Under the pieces are notes generated by a model. The model was not told the origin of the DNA. It ran no database searches and worked only from the letters and a program-made list of their open reading frames with translations. From contig NZ_JACIIZ010000022.1 of assembly GCF_014205765.1 (NCBI RefSeq), positions 1 through 64,000 on the forward strand: a DNA stretch of 64,000 nt, given 5' to 3'. Source of the stretch: Nitrospirillum iridis. GTDB taxonomy: Bacteria; Pseudomonadota; Alphaproteobacteria; Azospirillales; Azospirillaceae. The position numbers and the translations under genes are program-made. How positions within the stretch are numbered: position 1 is the stretch's first letter; each line of letters opens with the position of its first letter. Positions 21,526 to 32,300 of the stretch are shown piece by piece.

Positions 21526-24099
21526 ATGACCTGCCGCAACCGCCTGGCCTTCGCGGCCACAACCATCCTTTGCCTGGCCGCCCTCGCCGTGGTGCTCCCC
21601 CGGCTGATGGTGGCCTCATACCGCCGGTCCGTCACGCCGGCGCCCGTCACCGCCATCGCCGGTTACCGCGAGGCCTACAACGGTTCGGAAACGCTGCACG
21701 CCGTGGCGCGCGCGCTGGTGCAGGACCGCCCCATGCTCGTGGCGGTGGGCGAAGGTGGCCTTATCCTGACCAATGACGAAGGCAACCACCTGTGGGCGCG
21801 GCAGGAGGCGCCGAGCCGCAGTGAACTTTACGCCGTGACCGGCGGCCCTGCCGGATTCGTCGCGGTGGGGTCCGGCGGCGCCGCCGCCCTGTCCGCCGAC
21901 GCCACCAATTGGCAGCAGGTCCAGACCGGGGTGGACGGCACCTTGACCGCCATCGCGGCGTCGCGCGACCGCTACGTCACCATCGGTCCCGCCGGCATGG
22001 CCAGTTCCAGCGACGGCCGACACTGGCTGCCCGCCGCCCTGCCCCAGGACGCCAACCTGATGGCGATCACCTATGCCGGCGATCTCTTCGTCGCGGTGGG
22101 TGAGGGCGTCAGCGCCGTCTCAGCCAACGGGCTGGACTGGCAGCTGTGCAAAGTGTCCGAGGGGGCGGTGCTGCAAAGCATCACGCATTCGCCCAGCCTG
22201 GGCTTCGTCGCGGGCGGCACCGAGGGCATGCTGCTGCGATCCCGCGATGGCTGCCGATGGGGCCCTCTGGGGCCCGTGCCCGACGCCACCATCCGCGCCG
22301 TCCTGGCCGTGTCCGAGGGCATCGTGGCCGCCGGCACCGGCGGCATCATCGGCATCGCCTGGCCGGGCAAGGCCTGGCAGGAGGGGATGTCCGACGCCCG
22401 CTATAATCTGGAGTCCCTGATCCGCACCGATGACCGCATCGTGGCGGTGGGCACCGGCGGCGTCATCCTGTCATCCTACGACGGCCGCCACTGGCAGGTG
22501 GAACGGCCATCAGCGGGCCAGCCCATGCTGGGCGCCATCTTCAACGGACGCTTCATCGCGGTGGGCGGGGGTGGCAGCATCCTCACCTCCACCGATGGCG
22601 AAAACTGGACCCGCCGCGTCCCCGCCACCCGCCGCGCGCTGTGGGCCCTGGCCCAGCACGACAATGGGCTGATCGCCGTGGGCAACCGGGGTCAGGTCAT
22701 GATGTCGCGTGACGGCGTGCTGTGGTCCACGCGATTCAGCGGCACCCGCGCCGACCTGTTGGGCGTGACCGCCTTCCGGCGCCAACTGATCGCCGTGGGA
22801 CGAAACGGCATCATCCTGACCTCCCCCGATGGCGATGGCTGGATCCCCCGGCGCGCCACCGACCCCAACGCGCCCAACCGCCCGACCTCGCTCGCCCTGT
22901 GGGCGGTGGCGACCGCCCGGGACTATGTCGTGGCGGTGGGCGAGAACGGCCTGATCACCGTGTCGCGCGACGGCACGACCTGGAAGGCCCTGCCACCCCT
23001 GACCCACCAGGACCTGCTGGCCGTCATGGCGGACGGGAACGAAGCCGTGGCCGTCGGATCGGACGGCGTCATCCTGCGCACCGCCGATGGCGACACCTGG
23101 ACGCAAGAGGCCAGCGGCACCCAGGAAAAGCTGTGCGCCGTCGCCTACTGGCAATCCACCGTCATCGCCACCGGCAGCGGCGGCACCATCCTGACCTCCA
23201 CAGCACCCGGCCAATGGACAGCCCGCGCCTCGGGCACGCAAAGCACGCTGTGCGCAGCGGCCGCCGGCGAGGGCGTGCTGGTGGCGCTGGGCTACAGCGG
23301 CGCCATCTCCCATTCCCATGACGGCGGGGTGACGTGGGAGGCGACGTCCCTGCGCGTTCGGGAAGGCTATTGGCTGGCGCGGGCTGACGGTGACGTCATG
23401 GCCGCGGGCGCCGCCCTGGACCACGGCCGGATGGGGGCCACGCGCTCCCCTGTCGTCGGCATCAGCGCGCCCGTGTCGGGCGACGGCTACTGGTTGGCCA
23501 CCCGCGACGGCCATGTGCACGTCGTGGGCGCGGTGCAGGATTTCGGTGGGGTCGCCAAGCTGGAGCCGGAGCAGGAGATCGTTGGCATCGACCACACGCC
23601 ATCGGGGCTGGGATATCGCCTGCTGGCGCAGGATGGCGCGATCTTCTGTTTCGGCAACGCCCATTGCGACCTGCCGGCCGGCCCCGACTCACCGGAAGAA
23701 AAACCCACAAGTGCCGCTGTCGACATCGTCAGCGCCCCGGTGGGGGAGGGCTATGCGGTCCTGTATGCCGATGGCCGGGTGCGGACCTTCGGTTCCCTGA
23801 AGTACCTGGGCGATGCCACCGCCTTGGGCCAACTTGGCGAGGGGGCAGCCAAGGCCCTCAGCATCGCGTTGCAGCCCAGGGGGGAGGGATACTGGATCCT
23901 GGCGAACGATGGATCGGTGACGGGTGTGGGCTCGGCCCCATCCTTCCCACCCACCGACGCGGCGCCGACGGTGGCATCCGGCCAGCACAACCGGCGGCCG
24001 GTCTCCATCGCCGCCCGCGCCGCTGGCGACGGCGTTTGGCTGGCCATGTCGGACGGACGGGTGATCGACCGCAGTCCGACCCCATCAGCGGCGCGATAA
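21526..24099 (+). CDS. Large secreted or membrane-anchored multi-propeller protein
   Basis: This 857-aa protein starts with a signal-anchor helix (about 6-27). About 14 repeats of roughly 40 residues follow, with consensus VAVG.GG.IL.S.DG..W (for example IAVGGGGSILTSTDGENW), the Asp-box/BNR-like pattern of Ycf48-type beta-propellers. From about residue 605 a different repeat appears about six times, GYWL..DG.V...G. The architecture suggests two seven-bladed propellers plus a third one. Only two Cys-rich spots occur (IFCFGNAHC). It lies 10 bases after the SPFH gene and probably faces the periplasm as an assembly or binding platform. The substrate is unknown. Confidence 0.8.
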   Translation: MTCRNRLAFAATTILCLAALAVVLPRLMVASYRRSVTPAPVTAIAGYREAYNGSETLHAVARALVQDRPMLVAVGEGGLILTNDEGNHLWARQEAPSRSELYAVTGGPAGFVAVGSGGAAALSADATNWQQVQTGVDGTLTAIAASRDRYVTIGPAGMASSSDGRHWLPAALPQDANLMAITYAGDLFVAVGEGVSAVSANGLDWQLCKVSEGAVLQSITHSPSLGFVAGGTEGMLLRSRDGCRWGPLGPVPDATIRAVLAVSEGIVAAGTGGIIGIAWPGKAWQEGMSDARYNLESLIRTDDRIVAVGTGGVILSSYDGRHWQVERPSAGQPMLGAIFNGRFIAVGGGGSILTSTDGENWTRRVPATRRALWALAQHDNGLIAVGNRGQVMMSRDGVLWSTRFSGTRADLLGVTAFRRQLIAVGRNGIILTSPDGDGWIPRRATDPNAPNRPTSLALWAVATARDYVVAVGENGLITVSRDGTTWKALPPLTHQDLLAVMADGNEAVAVGSDGVILRTADGDTWTQEASGTQEKLCAVAYWQSTVIATGSGGTILTSTAPGQWTARASGTQSTLCAAAAGEGVLVALGYSGAISHSHDGGVTWEATSLRVREGYWLARADGDVMAAGAALDHGRMGATRSPVVGISAPVSGDGYWLATRDGHVHVVGAVQDFGGVAKLEPEQEIVGIDHTPSGLGYRLLAQDGAIFCFGNAHCDLPAGPDSPEEKPTSAAVDIVSAPVGEGYAVLYADGRVRTFGSLKYLGDATALGQLGEGAAKALSIALQPRGEGYWILANDGSVTGVGSAPSFPPTDAAPTVASGQHNRRPVSIAARAAGDGVWLAMSDGRVIDRSPTPSAAR

Positions 24100-24132
24100 A
24101 GCCAACGGGCTGACGCCCGGCGGCGCGACCGA

Positions 24133-25104
24133 TTAGGCCGGCCGCAATGCCGCGACCAGGCGCTCGATGGACTTCAGGCCGTCGGTGAAGGGCGACAGGA
24201 TGGTGAAGACCTGGGACGGTGATCCGGGCGGCAGGCACATGCGGGTCAGCGTGGCCAGCGTGCCGGACGGGCTGAGGTCGACATAGATCGCCCCGCCCCG
24301 CCCCTCCAGCGTCCGGACCATGGGGCCGACATGCATCTGCCTGCGGGCGATGTGCCAGAACAGGTCCGGTGTGTCGGGCGTGGCCCAGTCCTGCAGGCTG
24401 GCGGAATGACAGGGACAACGGCCCGCCTGAAGCCGCACGTCGGCGGTCATCGCCCGGCTGGCTTCCGCCGCCGGTTCCATCCAGCGGGAGTGGAAGGCGA
24501 AGGGAACGGGCAGCGCCTGATGGGGCAGATGCAGGCGGTCCAGTTCCGTGGCGATGACCGGCATGGCTTTCGCTTCGGCGGACAGCACGAAATGCCCATC
24601 CGAACTGACGCCCGCCAGCTCGCTCCGGCTGCTCAGGATGGGGTTGTTCCGCCAGATGTCGGGGCTGGCCAGCACGGCGACCATGCCGCCCGGCGGGCAA
24701 TGGCGGACGTAAAGCTCGGGCTGCCGCGCGACGAGGTCCAAGGCCGTTTCCAGCGGCATCATGCCGGCGACCACCATGGCCGCGAATTCCCCCAGGCTGA
24801 CCCCAGCCACCTGATCGGGCACGATGCCGTGATGTTCCAGCGTTCGGGCCAACGCCACCTCGGTCAGGAAGATGGCGGGATGGGTGATGGGCAGGGCGTC
24901 GAAGACATCGCCCAGGCCCCGCCCCGGGGCGTAGATGGTCTCCAAGATAGGCCGGCCGAAATTTTCCCGCAGGAAGCGGTCGCCCAAGCTCATCCACTCG
25001 GCGAAGACCGGATGGCCGCGAAACAGCTCCGCCCCCATCTGGTAGTACTGCGACCCTTGGCCCCCGAACAGGAAGGTGACGGGCAAGGTGCCGGAACCGC
25101 TCAT
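24133..25104 (-). CDS. Discrete acyltransferase homologue, probably editing acyl hydrolase
   Basis: This 323-aa protein has the FabD fold motifs: FLFGGQGSQ (12-19), catalytic Ser103 in GVSLGE, PFAFHS with the catalytic His, and the C-terminal VDLSPSGTLATL. An ungapped count of 25 residues from the catalytic Ser, where malonyl-specific enzymes have Arg (Arg117 of E. coli FabD), gives Gln128 (LVARQPELYVRHC). The same substitution marks the PedC-type acyl hydrolases of trans-AT PKS pathways, which cleave stalled acyl groups from carrier proteins. The two embedded ATs in this cluster keep Arg. Malonyl loading by this enzyme is therefore doubtful, though a different acyl donor cannot be excluded. 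It is transcribed from the opposite strand and separated from the DUF697 gene by a terminator. Confidence 0.75.
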   Translation of the reverse strand: MSGSGTLPVTFLFGGQGSQYYQMGAELFRGHPVFAEWMSLGDRFLRENFGRPILETIYAPGRGLGDVFDALPITHPAIFLTEVALARTLEHHGIVPDQVAGVSLGEFAAMVVAGMMPLETALDLVARQPELYVRHCPPGGMVAVLASPDIWRNNPILSSRSELAGVSSDGHFVLSAEAKAMPVIATELDRLHLPHQALPVPFAFHSRWMEPAAEASRAMTADVRLQAGRCPCHSASLQDWATPDTPDLFWHIARRQMHVGPMVRTLEGRGGAIYVDLSPSGTLATLTRMCLPPGSPSQVFTILSPFTDGLKSIERLVAALRPA

Positions 25105-25130
25105 GCCAAGACCTCAAAAAGCCAAACGGC

Positions 25131-25144
25131 GTTCCCATGGGAAC
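25131..25144. promoter_or_regulatory. Perfect palindrome GTTCCCATGGGAAC upstream of acyl hydrolase gene
   Basis: A 14-base perfect palindrome about 27 bases before the start codon of the 25104 gene (minus strand), between its ribosome site and the upstream terminator. Possible operator. Confidence 0.35.
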
Positions 25145-25163
25145 GATCGCGCGAGCGCATAGC

Positions 25164-25194
25164 AAAAGGCGCGGCCAGGGGACCCGGCCGCGCC
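25164..25194 (-). terminator. Rho-independent terminator of DUF697 copy 2
   Basis: On the minus strand GGCGCGGCC pairs with GGCCGCGCC (9 perfect pairs, 9-base loop) and is followed by TTTTGCT. It lies 28 bases after the DUF697 stop and isolates it from the downstream acyltransferase gene. Confidence 0.8.
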
Positions 25195-25221
25195 CAACGC
25201 TGAAGGGGTGGAAAGTCTGGA

Positions 25222-25818
25222 TCAGGCCGCGGCGGCGTCCTTGGCGTCCTTGGCCTCACGCTTGGCGCTCCGGGCCAATTCCTTGCCCTTCTCGTATTGC
25301 TCACGCGCGAAGGCCTTGAACTTGCCGGCGTCCAGGTCGAACAGCGAACCGCCTTCCTCATAGTGCCGCACGAACACCTTGCCGATGGCGTAGGTGGACG
25401 CGCCAGCCGCGATCGGCATGGTCGCGGCCGACAGGGCCCAGCCGATTCCCGGAACGACCTTGACCAGGCTGCCGATCGCCAGACCGCCGCCCAGACCACC
25501 GAAGGTGCCCAGCAAGGCGCCCTGGAGCGAACTGCCGAGGGAGCTGCTAAAAGGCTTGCCATACAGCTGGGACAGCTTCTGGATCATGCGCAACTGGATG
25601 GCGGCGATGCCGGCGATGTCGACCAGGGGGAGCGGCACGGCGCTGAGCACGACCGCCGCCACCACGTAGCTCTTGATCTCATTGCTGGCCAGCAGCGTCA
25701 GCGCGACGTCGTGGCTGACATCGGGCGCCGGCGTTACGACAGCCGCTGCGGGGGCGGCGGCGTCCACCGTCGCAGCCGGGGCATCGGGCGCAACACTCGG
25801 CGCGGGCTTTTCAACCAT
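25222..25818 (-). CDS. DUF697 (YcjF-like) membrane protein, copy 2
   Basis: A 198-aa homologue of the protein at 17824-18336. It has an Ala/Pro-rich N-terminus (about 35 residues) and a core reading IKSYVVAAVVLSAVPLPLVDIAGIAAIQLRMIQKLSQLYG. A Gly-rich hydrophobic stretch (LGTFGGLGGGLAIGSLVKVVPGIGWALSAATMPIAAGASTYAIGKVFVRHYEEGG) and a charged Lys/Ala/Glu helix at the end complete it. ATG 25818 has GGAG upstream. It has its own terminator and, 23 bases upstream, an 11-base G tract (C tract on the coding strand). It is divergent from the megasynthase operon. The function is unknown; membrane stress tolerance or self-protection is possible. Confidence 0.72.
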   Translation of the reverse strand: MVEKPAPSVAPDAPAATVDAAAPAAAVVTPAPDVSHDVALTLLASNEIKSYVVAAVVLSAVPLPLVDIAGIAAIQLRMIQKLSQLYGKPFSSSLGSSLQGALLGTFGGLGGGLAIGSLVKVVPGIGWALSAATMPIAAGASTYAIGKVFVRHYEEGGSLFDLDAGKFKAFAREQYEKGKELARSAKREAKDAKDAAAA

Positions 25819-25840
25819 CGGGTAACTCCATTATCGGCGT

Positions 25841-25851
25841 GGGGGGGGGGG
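25841..25851. repeat. 11-base G homopolymer upstream of DUF697 gene
   Basis: A run of eleven G on the + strand (C on the transcript strand), 23 bases upstream of the start at 25818. Such tracts are prone to slippage. Confidence 0.7.
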
Positions 25852-26330
25852 CGCCAGGGATTCTAATGCTCGGAGACTACGGATGGGCGGCTGGCGACTT
25901 CGCCCAATAATAGCAGTAAGGCGTCAGCTTTGCACCCACTCACTTCGGAAAGACACTCCATCGGCGAATGGACACCCCGTCCAGAGGAGATATTGTTCTA
26001 CTAGAATATTCCTGATACTTATACCCCTATTCCGAGACAGCCGTCGCCACGACACTGTTATTTACGGTCACTGAAATCGTAAGGCCATACTGGCTTCAAT
26101 GCCACGGTCCCGGTCGGGGCATGGGCGTCAACCGCCGCCTTGACAACCCGGGAGGGGCTTCTTCATATGCCGGAACAACGGGCAACAAGACGCCGGGAAA
26201 CACGTGGAATTTCCGGCCAGTATCATCCATCAGCACTGGTAGGTGTGTACGGCCGCACCGCCACAGGCCGCTTTCATCCGACCTTCTGGCACGCCTGTGG
26301 GCGTTCTAAAACAACGCAACCAGGTATTGC
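25852..26330. promoter_or_regulatory. AT-richer divergent promoter region of the megasynthase operon
   Basis: This 480-base gene-free region lies between the divergent DUF697 gene and the first PKS gene. It is clearly AT-richer than the rest, especially 25960-26080. A consensus-like TTGACA at 26140-26145, with CATATG at 26164-26169 (18-base spacing), is the best sigma-70 candidate and would give a leader of about 160 bases. No clear activator-type dyad was found. The control region of the biosynthetic operon must be here. Confidence 0.4.
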
Positions 26331-29300
26331 ATGATGACCCCCGCGCTCGAATTCTCCGCCGCCGTTTTCGGGGGGCCGTTGGCGCCCCTGGGATTCAGCA
26401 ACCTGGGCCAAGTCCTGAGGCGGGCCGCGGACGGCGGCGGCGGACTGATCTTCCTCGACGACGACGGCACGGAACACCGGTCCGACTACGCGCGGGTGCT
26501 GGATGAGGCGCTGCATGTCCTGGGTGGCCTGAACGCGGCGGGCCTGGGGCCCGGTGACCGGGTCATCCTGCCGGTCAAGGGCGTGGGTAGGCTGGTACCG
26601 CTGCTGTGGGCCTGTTTCCTGGGCGGCATCGTGGCCGTGCCCATGGCGCCACCCACACTGATTGAGGAGGGCGCGCCGCCGGTGCGCAAGCTGCACGCCA
26701 TCTGGGGGCTGCTGGACCGCCCCCTGGTGGTTGCCGACGGCGACATCCCGGCGGGACTGGCCGCCCATGCTGCGGCAAGCGGGTGGCAAGGCTTCCGGGC
26801 CCTGTCGGCGGAAGGGTTGTGGCAAGGGCCCATGCCGACGCGGCTGCCGGACGTGCGGCCGGACGACCTGGCGATGATGCCGCAGACCTCGGGCAGCACC
26901 GGCACCCCCAAGGCGGTCATGCTGACCCACGCCAACATTCTGGCCATGGTGGCCGGCACCATCCAGGCCAACGGCTTCGGCGGCACCGATACAACCTTGA
27001 ACTGGATGCCCCTGGACCATCCCGGGGCCAACGTCTTCCTGGGTGTGATGCCAGCGGTGCTGGGCGCGTGGCAGGTGCATGTCCCCACCGCCCATATCCT
27101 GACCGATCCCCTGCGCTGGCTGTCGCTGCTGAGCCGCCACCGCGTCAGCATCTCCTGGGCGCCCAACTTCGCCTTTTCCATGATCGGCCGGAGCGCCGAC
27201 CGGCTGGCGGCGCTGGACCTGGACCTTTCATCCGTCAGCTTCCTGGTCAGTGCGGGCGAACAGGTGGCCGCCGCCACCTCCGCCACCTTCCTGGAACTGC
27301 TGGAAGCGCACGGTTTGCGCGACGGTGCCCTGCGCCCGGCCTTCGGCATGGCGGAAAGCTGCTCCGGCATAACCTGGTCCAGGGGCCTGACGCGGGGCCA
27401 GCTGGCCGGCAACCCCACCACCCTGTCGCTGGGCCCACCCATCCCGGGGGCCGCCATCCGCATCACCGATGATGAGGGGCACGAGCTGCCCGCCGGCGAA
27501 CTGGGCCTGCTTGAACTGTCCGGCCCGTCGGTGACGCAAGGTTATTACGACAACGCCGAGGCGAACGCGGAGGCGCTGAAGCCCGGCGGCTGGTTCGCCA
27601 CCGGCGATCTGGCCTATATCGTGGATGGCGAGCTGTACATCACCGGCCGCAAGAAGCAGATCGTCATCATCAACGGCCTGAACATCCCGGTCCACGACAT
27701 CGAAGCCGCGGCCGAGGAAGTGGCGGGCATCAATCCGTCCTTCACCGCCGCCTTTTCCGTCTTCAGCGCCGAGCGCGGGACGGAAGAACTGGTGCTGGTG
27801 TTCAACGCGGCGGGGGACACGGACGGCGGCGACCTGGGCCGCCGGCTGCGCGCCCACCTGACCCGCCGCACCGGCCTGGCCCCCACCCATCTGCTGGCCC
27901 TGCCGCCGGACCTGATCCCCAAGACCAATATCGGCAAAATCCAGCGCCTGGACCTGAAGCGCCGGTTCGAGAAGGGTGAGTTGCGCGGTTATCACCTGGT
28001 GGCCGAGACGCCCAGGCCGTCGGCACCCCGGCGGGACAGCCGGGGGCAGGAGGCGCTGATCACCACGGTCTGGGCCGAGGCCTTGGGCCTGGACGCCGTC
28101 GGCCCGGATGACAATTTTTTCGAGTTGGGTGGTCATTCCGTCCTGCTGATCCAGGTGGCCGGCCGCCTGAAGCAACATTTCCCGGTGCTGGAACCGGTGG
28201 ACCTGTTCCGCTTCCCCACCGTCCGCACCCTTGCGGCCCACCTACGGGACGCGGCCGAGGGGCATGAGGCCGAGGCCGCCCGCACCCCGGTGGCCCCACG
28301 CCGCGCCCATGACGGGGAAACGGAGGTGGCGGTCATCGGCATCGCCTGCCGCTTCCCCGGCGCCGATAACCCCGCCGAGTTCTGGGCCAACCTGCGCGAG
28401 GGGCGCGAGTCCATCGCCCGCTTCACCGTCGATGAGCTGGTGGCCGCCGGCTTCGACCGTGCGGCGGTGTCGCATGCGGATTACGTACCCGCCAGCCCGG
28501 TGCTGAAGGACGCCGCCGGCTTCGACGCCGCCTTCTTCGGCTATGGCGCCCGCGAGGCGGAGCTGATGGATCCGCAGCAGCGTCTGTTCCTGCACTGCGC
28601 GTGGGAAGCGCTGGAGGACGCGGGCTACAACCCCTTCCAGTATGCCGGCCGCATCGGCGCTTTCGTCGGCGCCAGCATGAACACCTACTTCACCAACAAC
28701 GTCCATCCCAACCGGCGCAAGCTGGACCCGCGCGATCGCATCGACGTCTTCACCCTGGATTCCATGGGCGGCTTCCAGGCCATGGTGGCGAACGACAAGG
28801 ACTACATCGCCACCCGCACCAGCTATAAACTGGACCTGCGCGGCCCCAGCCTGAACGTGCAGACCGCGTGCTCCACCGGCCTGGTGGTCATTCACGCGGC
28901 GGTGCAGAGCCTGCTGGCCGGCGATTGCGCCATGGCGTTGGCGGGTGCCGCCGCGGTGCAGAGCCCGCAGGCCGCCGGCCATCTATGGCAGGAGGGCATG
29001 CTGGTCACGGCCGACGGCCATTGCCGCGCCTTCGACGCCGCCGCCACCGGCACCATCTTCGGCAGCGGCGTGGGTGCCGTGTTGCTGAAGCCGCTTAAGG
29101 CGGCCTTGGCCGACGGCGACCATGTCTACGCCGTCATCAAGGGCACGGCCGTCAACAACGACGGCGGTGTCAAGGTGGGCTTCATGGCCCCCAGCGGCAC
29201 GGGCGAAACCGGCGTGGTACGCGATGCGCTGGCGGCATCCGGCGTGCCCGCCGACACCATCACCTTCATGGAAGCGCACGGCACCGGCACAGCGCTGGGC

Positions 29301-32300
29301 GACCCGATCGAGGTCGCCAGCCTGGCCGCCGGCCTGAGGTCGTCCAGCGCCCTTATCCCCACCGGGAATTGCGCCCTGGGATCGGTCAAGACCAACGTCG
29401 GCCATTTGCAAATCGCGTCAGGCATCGTCGGCTTCATCAAGACGGTGCTGGCCCTGCACCATCGCCAGATCCCACCCACCCTGCATTTCCAGACGCCCAA
29501 TCCGGCCATCGACCTGGCGGCCAGTCCCTTCCACATCAACACCGCCCTGGTGCCCTGGCAGCCCCCGGCCGGGGTCCCCCGCCGGGCGGGCGTGAACTCC
29601 CTGGGTATCGGCGGCACCAACGCCCACGCCATCCTGGAAGAAGCCCCCGCCACGCCGCGCATCGCCGCCGCCAACGACCGGCCGTCGCACCTGCTGACCC
29701 TGTCGGCGCGCACGCCGACAGCGCTGGCCGCCTTGGCACGCTCATATGGCCGTTTCCTCGCCGATCATCCGGATACCGATGCGGCGGACCTGTGCTTCAC
29801 CGCCAATACCGGCCGCAAGGCCTTCGAACACCGCCACGCCCTGGTGTTCGACACGGTGGCGGACCTGCGCGCCGCGCTGGCGCCGCTGGAGAGGGTGGCC
29901 CCGGTCGCCCTGGTGGCCGCCCCCCGCATCAAGATCGCCTTCCGTTTCGCCGATCGTGCCGAGCCTGGCCTGGGGCGTGAGCTTTACCGCACGGCGCCAC
30001 CCTTCCGCGCCCAGCTGGACGAATGCGACCGGCTGCTGAGCCGCCGCTGGCCGGCGTTGTCCCTGATCCGTTGCCTGTATGGGGACGCGCCCTGGCCGGA
30101 TGATGCCGCCTTCACCCGCGCGGCGACGGCCAGCCTGGGCATCGCCGTGGCGGCGTTGCTGCGCGGCTGGGGCCTGGAACCCGATGGCGTCCTGGGCACC
30201 GGCACGGGCGCCACGGCGGCGGCCGGCTGGGCGCTGGGCGGGTTGTCCCTGGAAGACGCGTTGGAACGCGCGGGCCAGGACATCGCCACCGAACTGCCGC
30301 CAGCCCCTGATGGTGCCGTGGTGGTGGAGGTGATGGCGGACGGCTGGGCCGGGCTGCTGCGCGACTTGGGCCATGTCCATGTCCGCGGCGGTGCCGTGGA
30401 CTGGGCCGCCTTTGACCAGCCCTACCGCCGCCGGCGCCTGTCGCTGCCGACATACCCGTTCGAGAGCCGCCGGTATTGGCTGGAACCACCCAAGGCCGCC
30501 CCCACGCCTGTGCTGGAGGCCCGGCCGCATCCCCTGCTGGACCGGCGTTTCGGCAGCCCGCTGACGCGCGACACCTTCTATGAGGGCCGGCTGGACACCA
30601 CGCGCCTGCCGCTGCTGGCCGACCACCTGGTCCACGGCCAGCCGGTGGTGTCCGGCGCCTGCTACATGTCCATGCTGACCGGCGTAGCGGCGGTGAACGG
30701 CCGGCTGGAGGTGCGCGATGTCGCCTTCCTGCAGGCCCTGCCCGTGCCGGAGGACGGCGTCACCGTGCAACTGGCGCTGCAACCCCAGGCGGACGGCAGC
30801 CACGCCGCCACCCTGATTTCCCTGGGCGACGGGGATGGCGCCTACCGCAGCCACGTCACCGCCACCCTGAATCCGCTGGAGGACTCCACCGCCTTGGCCA
30901 CCCTCGCCACCCTGGACCTGTGCCAGGGGGGATGCCCACAGACGGTGGCGCTGGACGACCACTACGCACGTCTGGAACAGCGCCACATCGTGCTGGGTCC
31001 GCAATACCGGTGGATGACGGCCCTGTCGCGTGGCACGGACCAGGCCTTCTGCCGCCTGCGCCGCCCGGCGGAACTGGATGCCGCGACCGACGCGGCCTAC
31101 GGTCTGCACCCGGGCCTGATCGACGCCTGCTTCGGCCTGATGATCGCCGCCGTGGACATGGACGTGGCCGACACCTTCATCCCATCCAGCATTGAGCGCT
31201 TGCGCCTGCATTCCCGCCCCCCGGGCCGACCGGCCGCGGAAACCCTGTGGGCCTGGGGCCGCTTCTCCCGCCAGGCCGACGGCGGCGGGGTTCGCGGCGA
31301 CATCCAGCTATGCGGCGATGACGGCATGCCGGTGCTGACACTTGCGGGCTTCACCGGTCGTGTCGCCCGGCGCGAGCAGGTCCTGGGGGCCGCCCCGGCC
31401 CTGCCGCTGTATCGCCTGGACTGGCAAGCCGACGACCCGCCCCGGACCGAGGCTCCGGCACCCGGCGCCTGGCTGGTGCTGGCCGACAGCGCTGGCCTGG
31501 GCACAGCCGTGGCGTCGAGGCTGGCCGCCCGTGGCCTGCCCTGCCGCACCGTCCCGGCCGGCAGTGCCGATCTGACGACCGTGCTGGGTGAGGCGACCGC
31601 GTCCGCCCCCAGCGGCGGCCTGGGCATCCTGCACCTGGGCAATCTGGACATTGACGCCGGCACCGCGCCGGCCCGGGCCCGCGCCCTGGGCCTGACCCCG
31701 GCCTTGCTGGCCGCCCAGGCGCTGGCGGCCGCATCCGTGACGGGCGCCCTGTGGCTGGTGACCCGGGGGGCGCAGGCGGCAGGTGAGAACCAAACCGTGA
31801 CGGCGGCCCAAGCCCCGGCCTGGGGGTTGGCCAAGGTGCTGCGGCTGGAACAGCCGTCCCTGCCCTGCCGCGCCATCGACCTGGATCCCTCGGCCGCCAG
31901 CCTGGGGGCGGAAGCCGACCGGCTGCTGGACGAACTGGCCATCGGCGGCCAGGCGGAGGTGGCATTGCGCGGCGGCCGGCGCCTGCACCCGGTTCTGCTT
32001 CCCCTGGCCGCCGTCGCGGTCCAGGCACCGGCCCTGTCCCCCGACGCCAGTTACCTGGTGGCGGGCGGATCCGGCGCCCTGGGGTCGGTGATGGTGGACT
32101 GGCTGGCCGATCGCGGCGCGCGGCACATCGTCGTCGCCAGCCGGCGTGAGGCGGTCGATGACAGGCAGGTCCAGCGGTTGGCGGAACGGGGCGTATCCCT
32201 CCACCCCCTGCGGGCCGATCTGGCCGACGGCACGGCACTGGCCCTGGCCTGGCGCCTGCTGGAACCGCGCTTGCCCCCCTTGCGCGGCCTGATCCATGCC

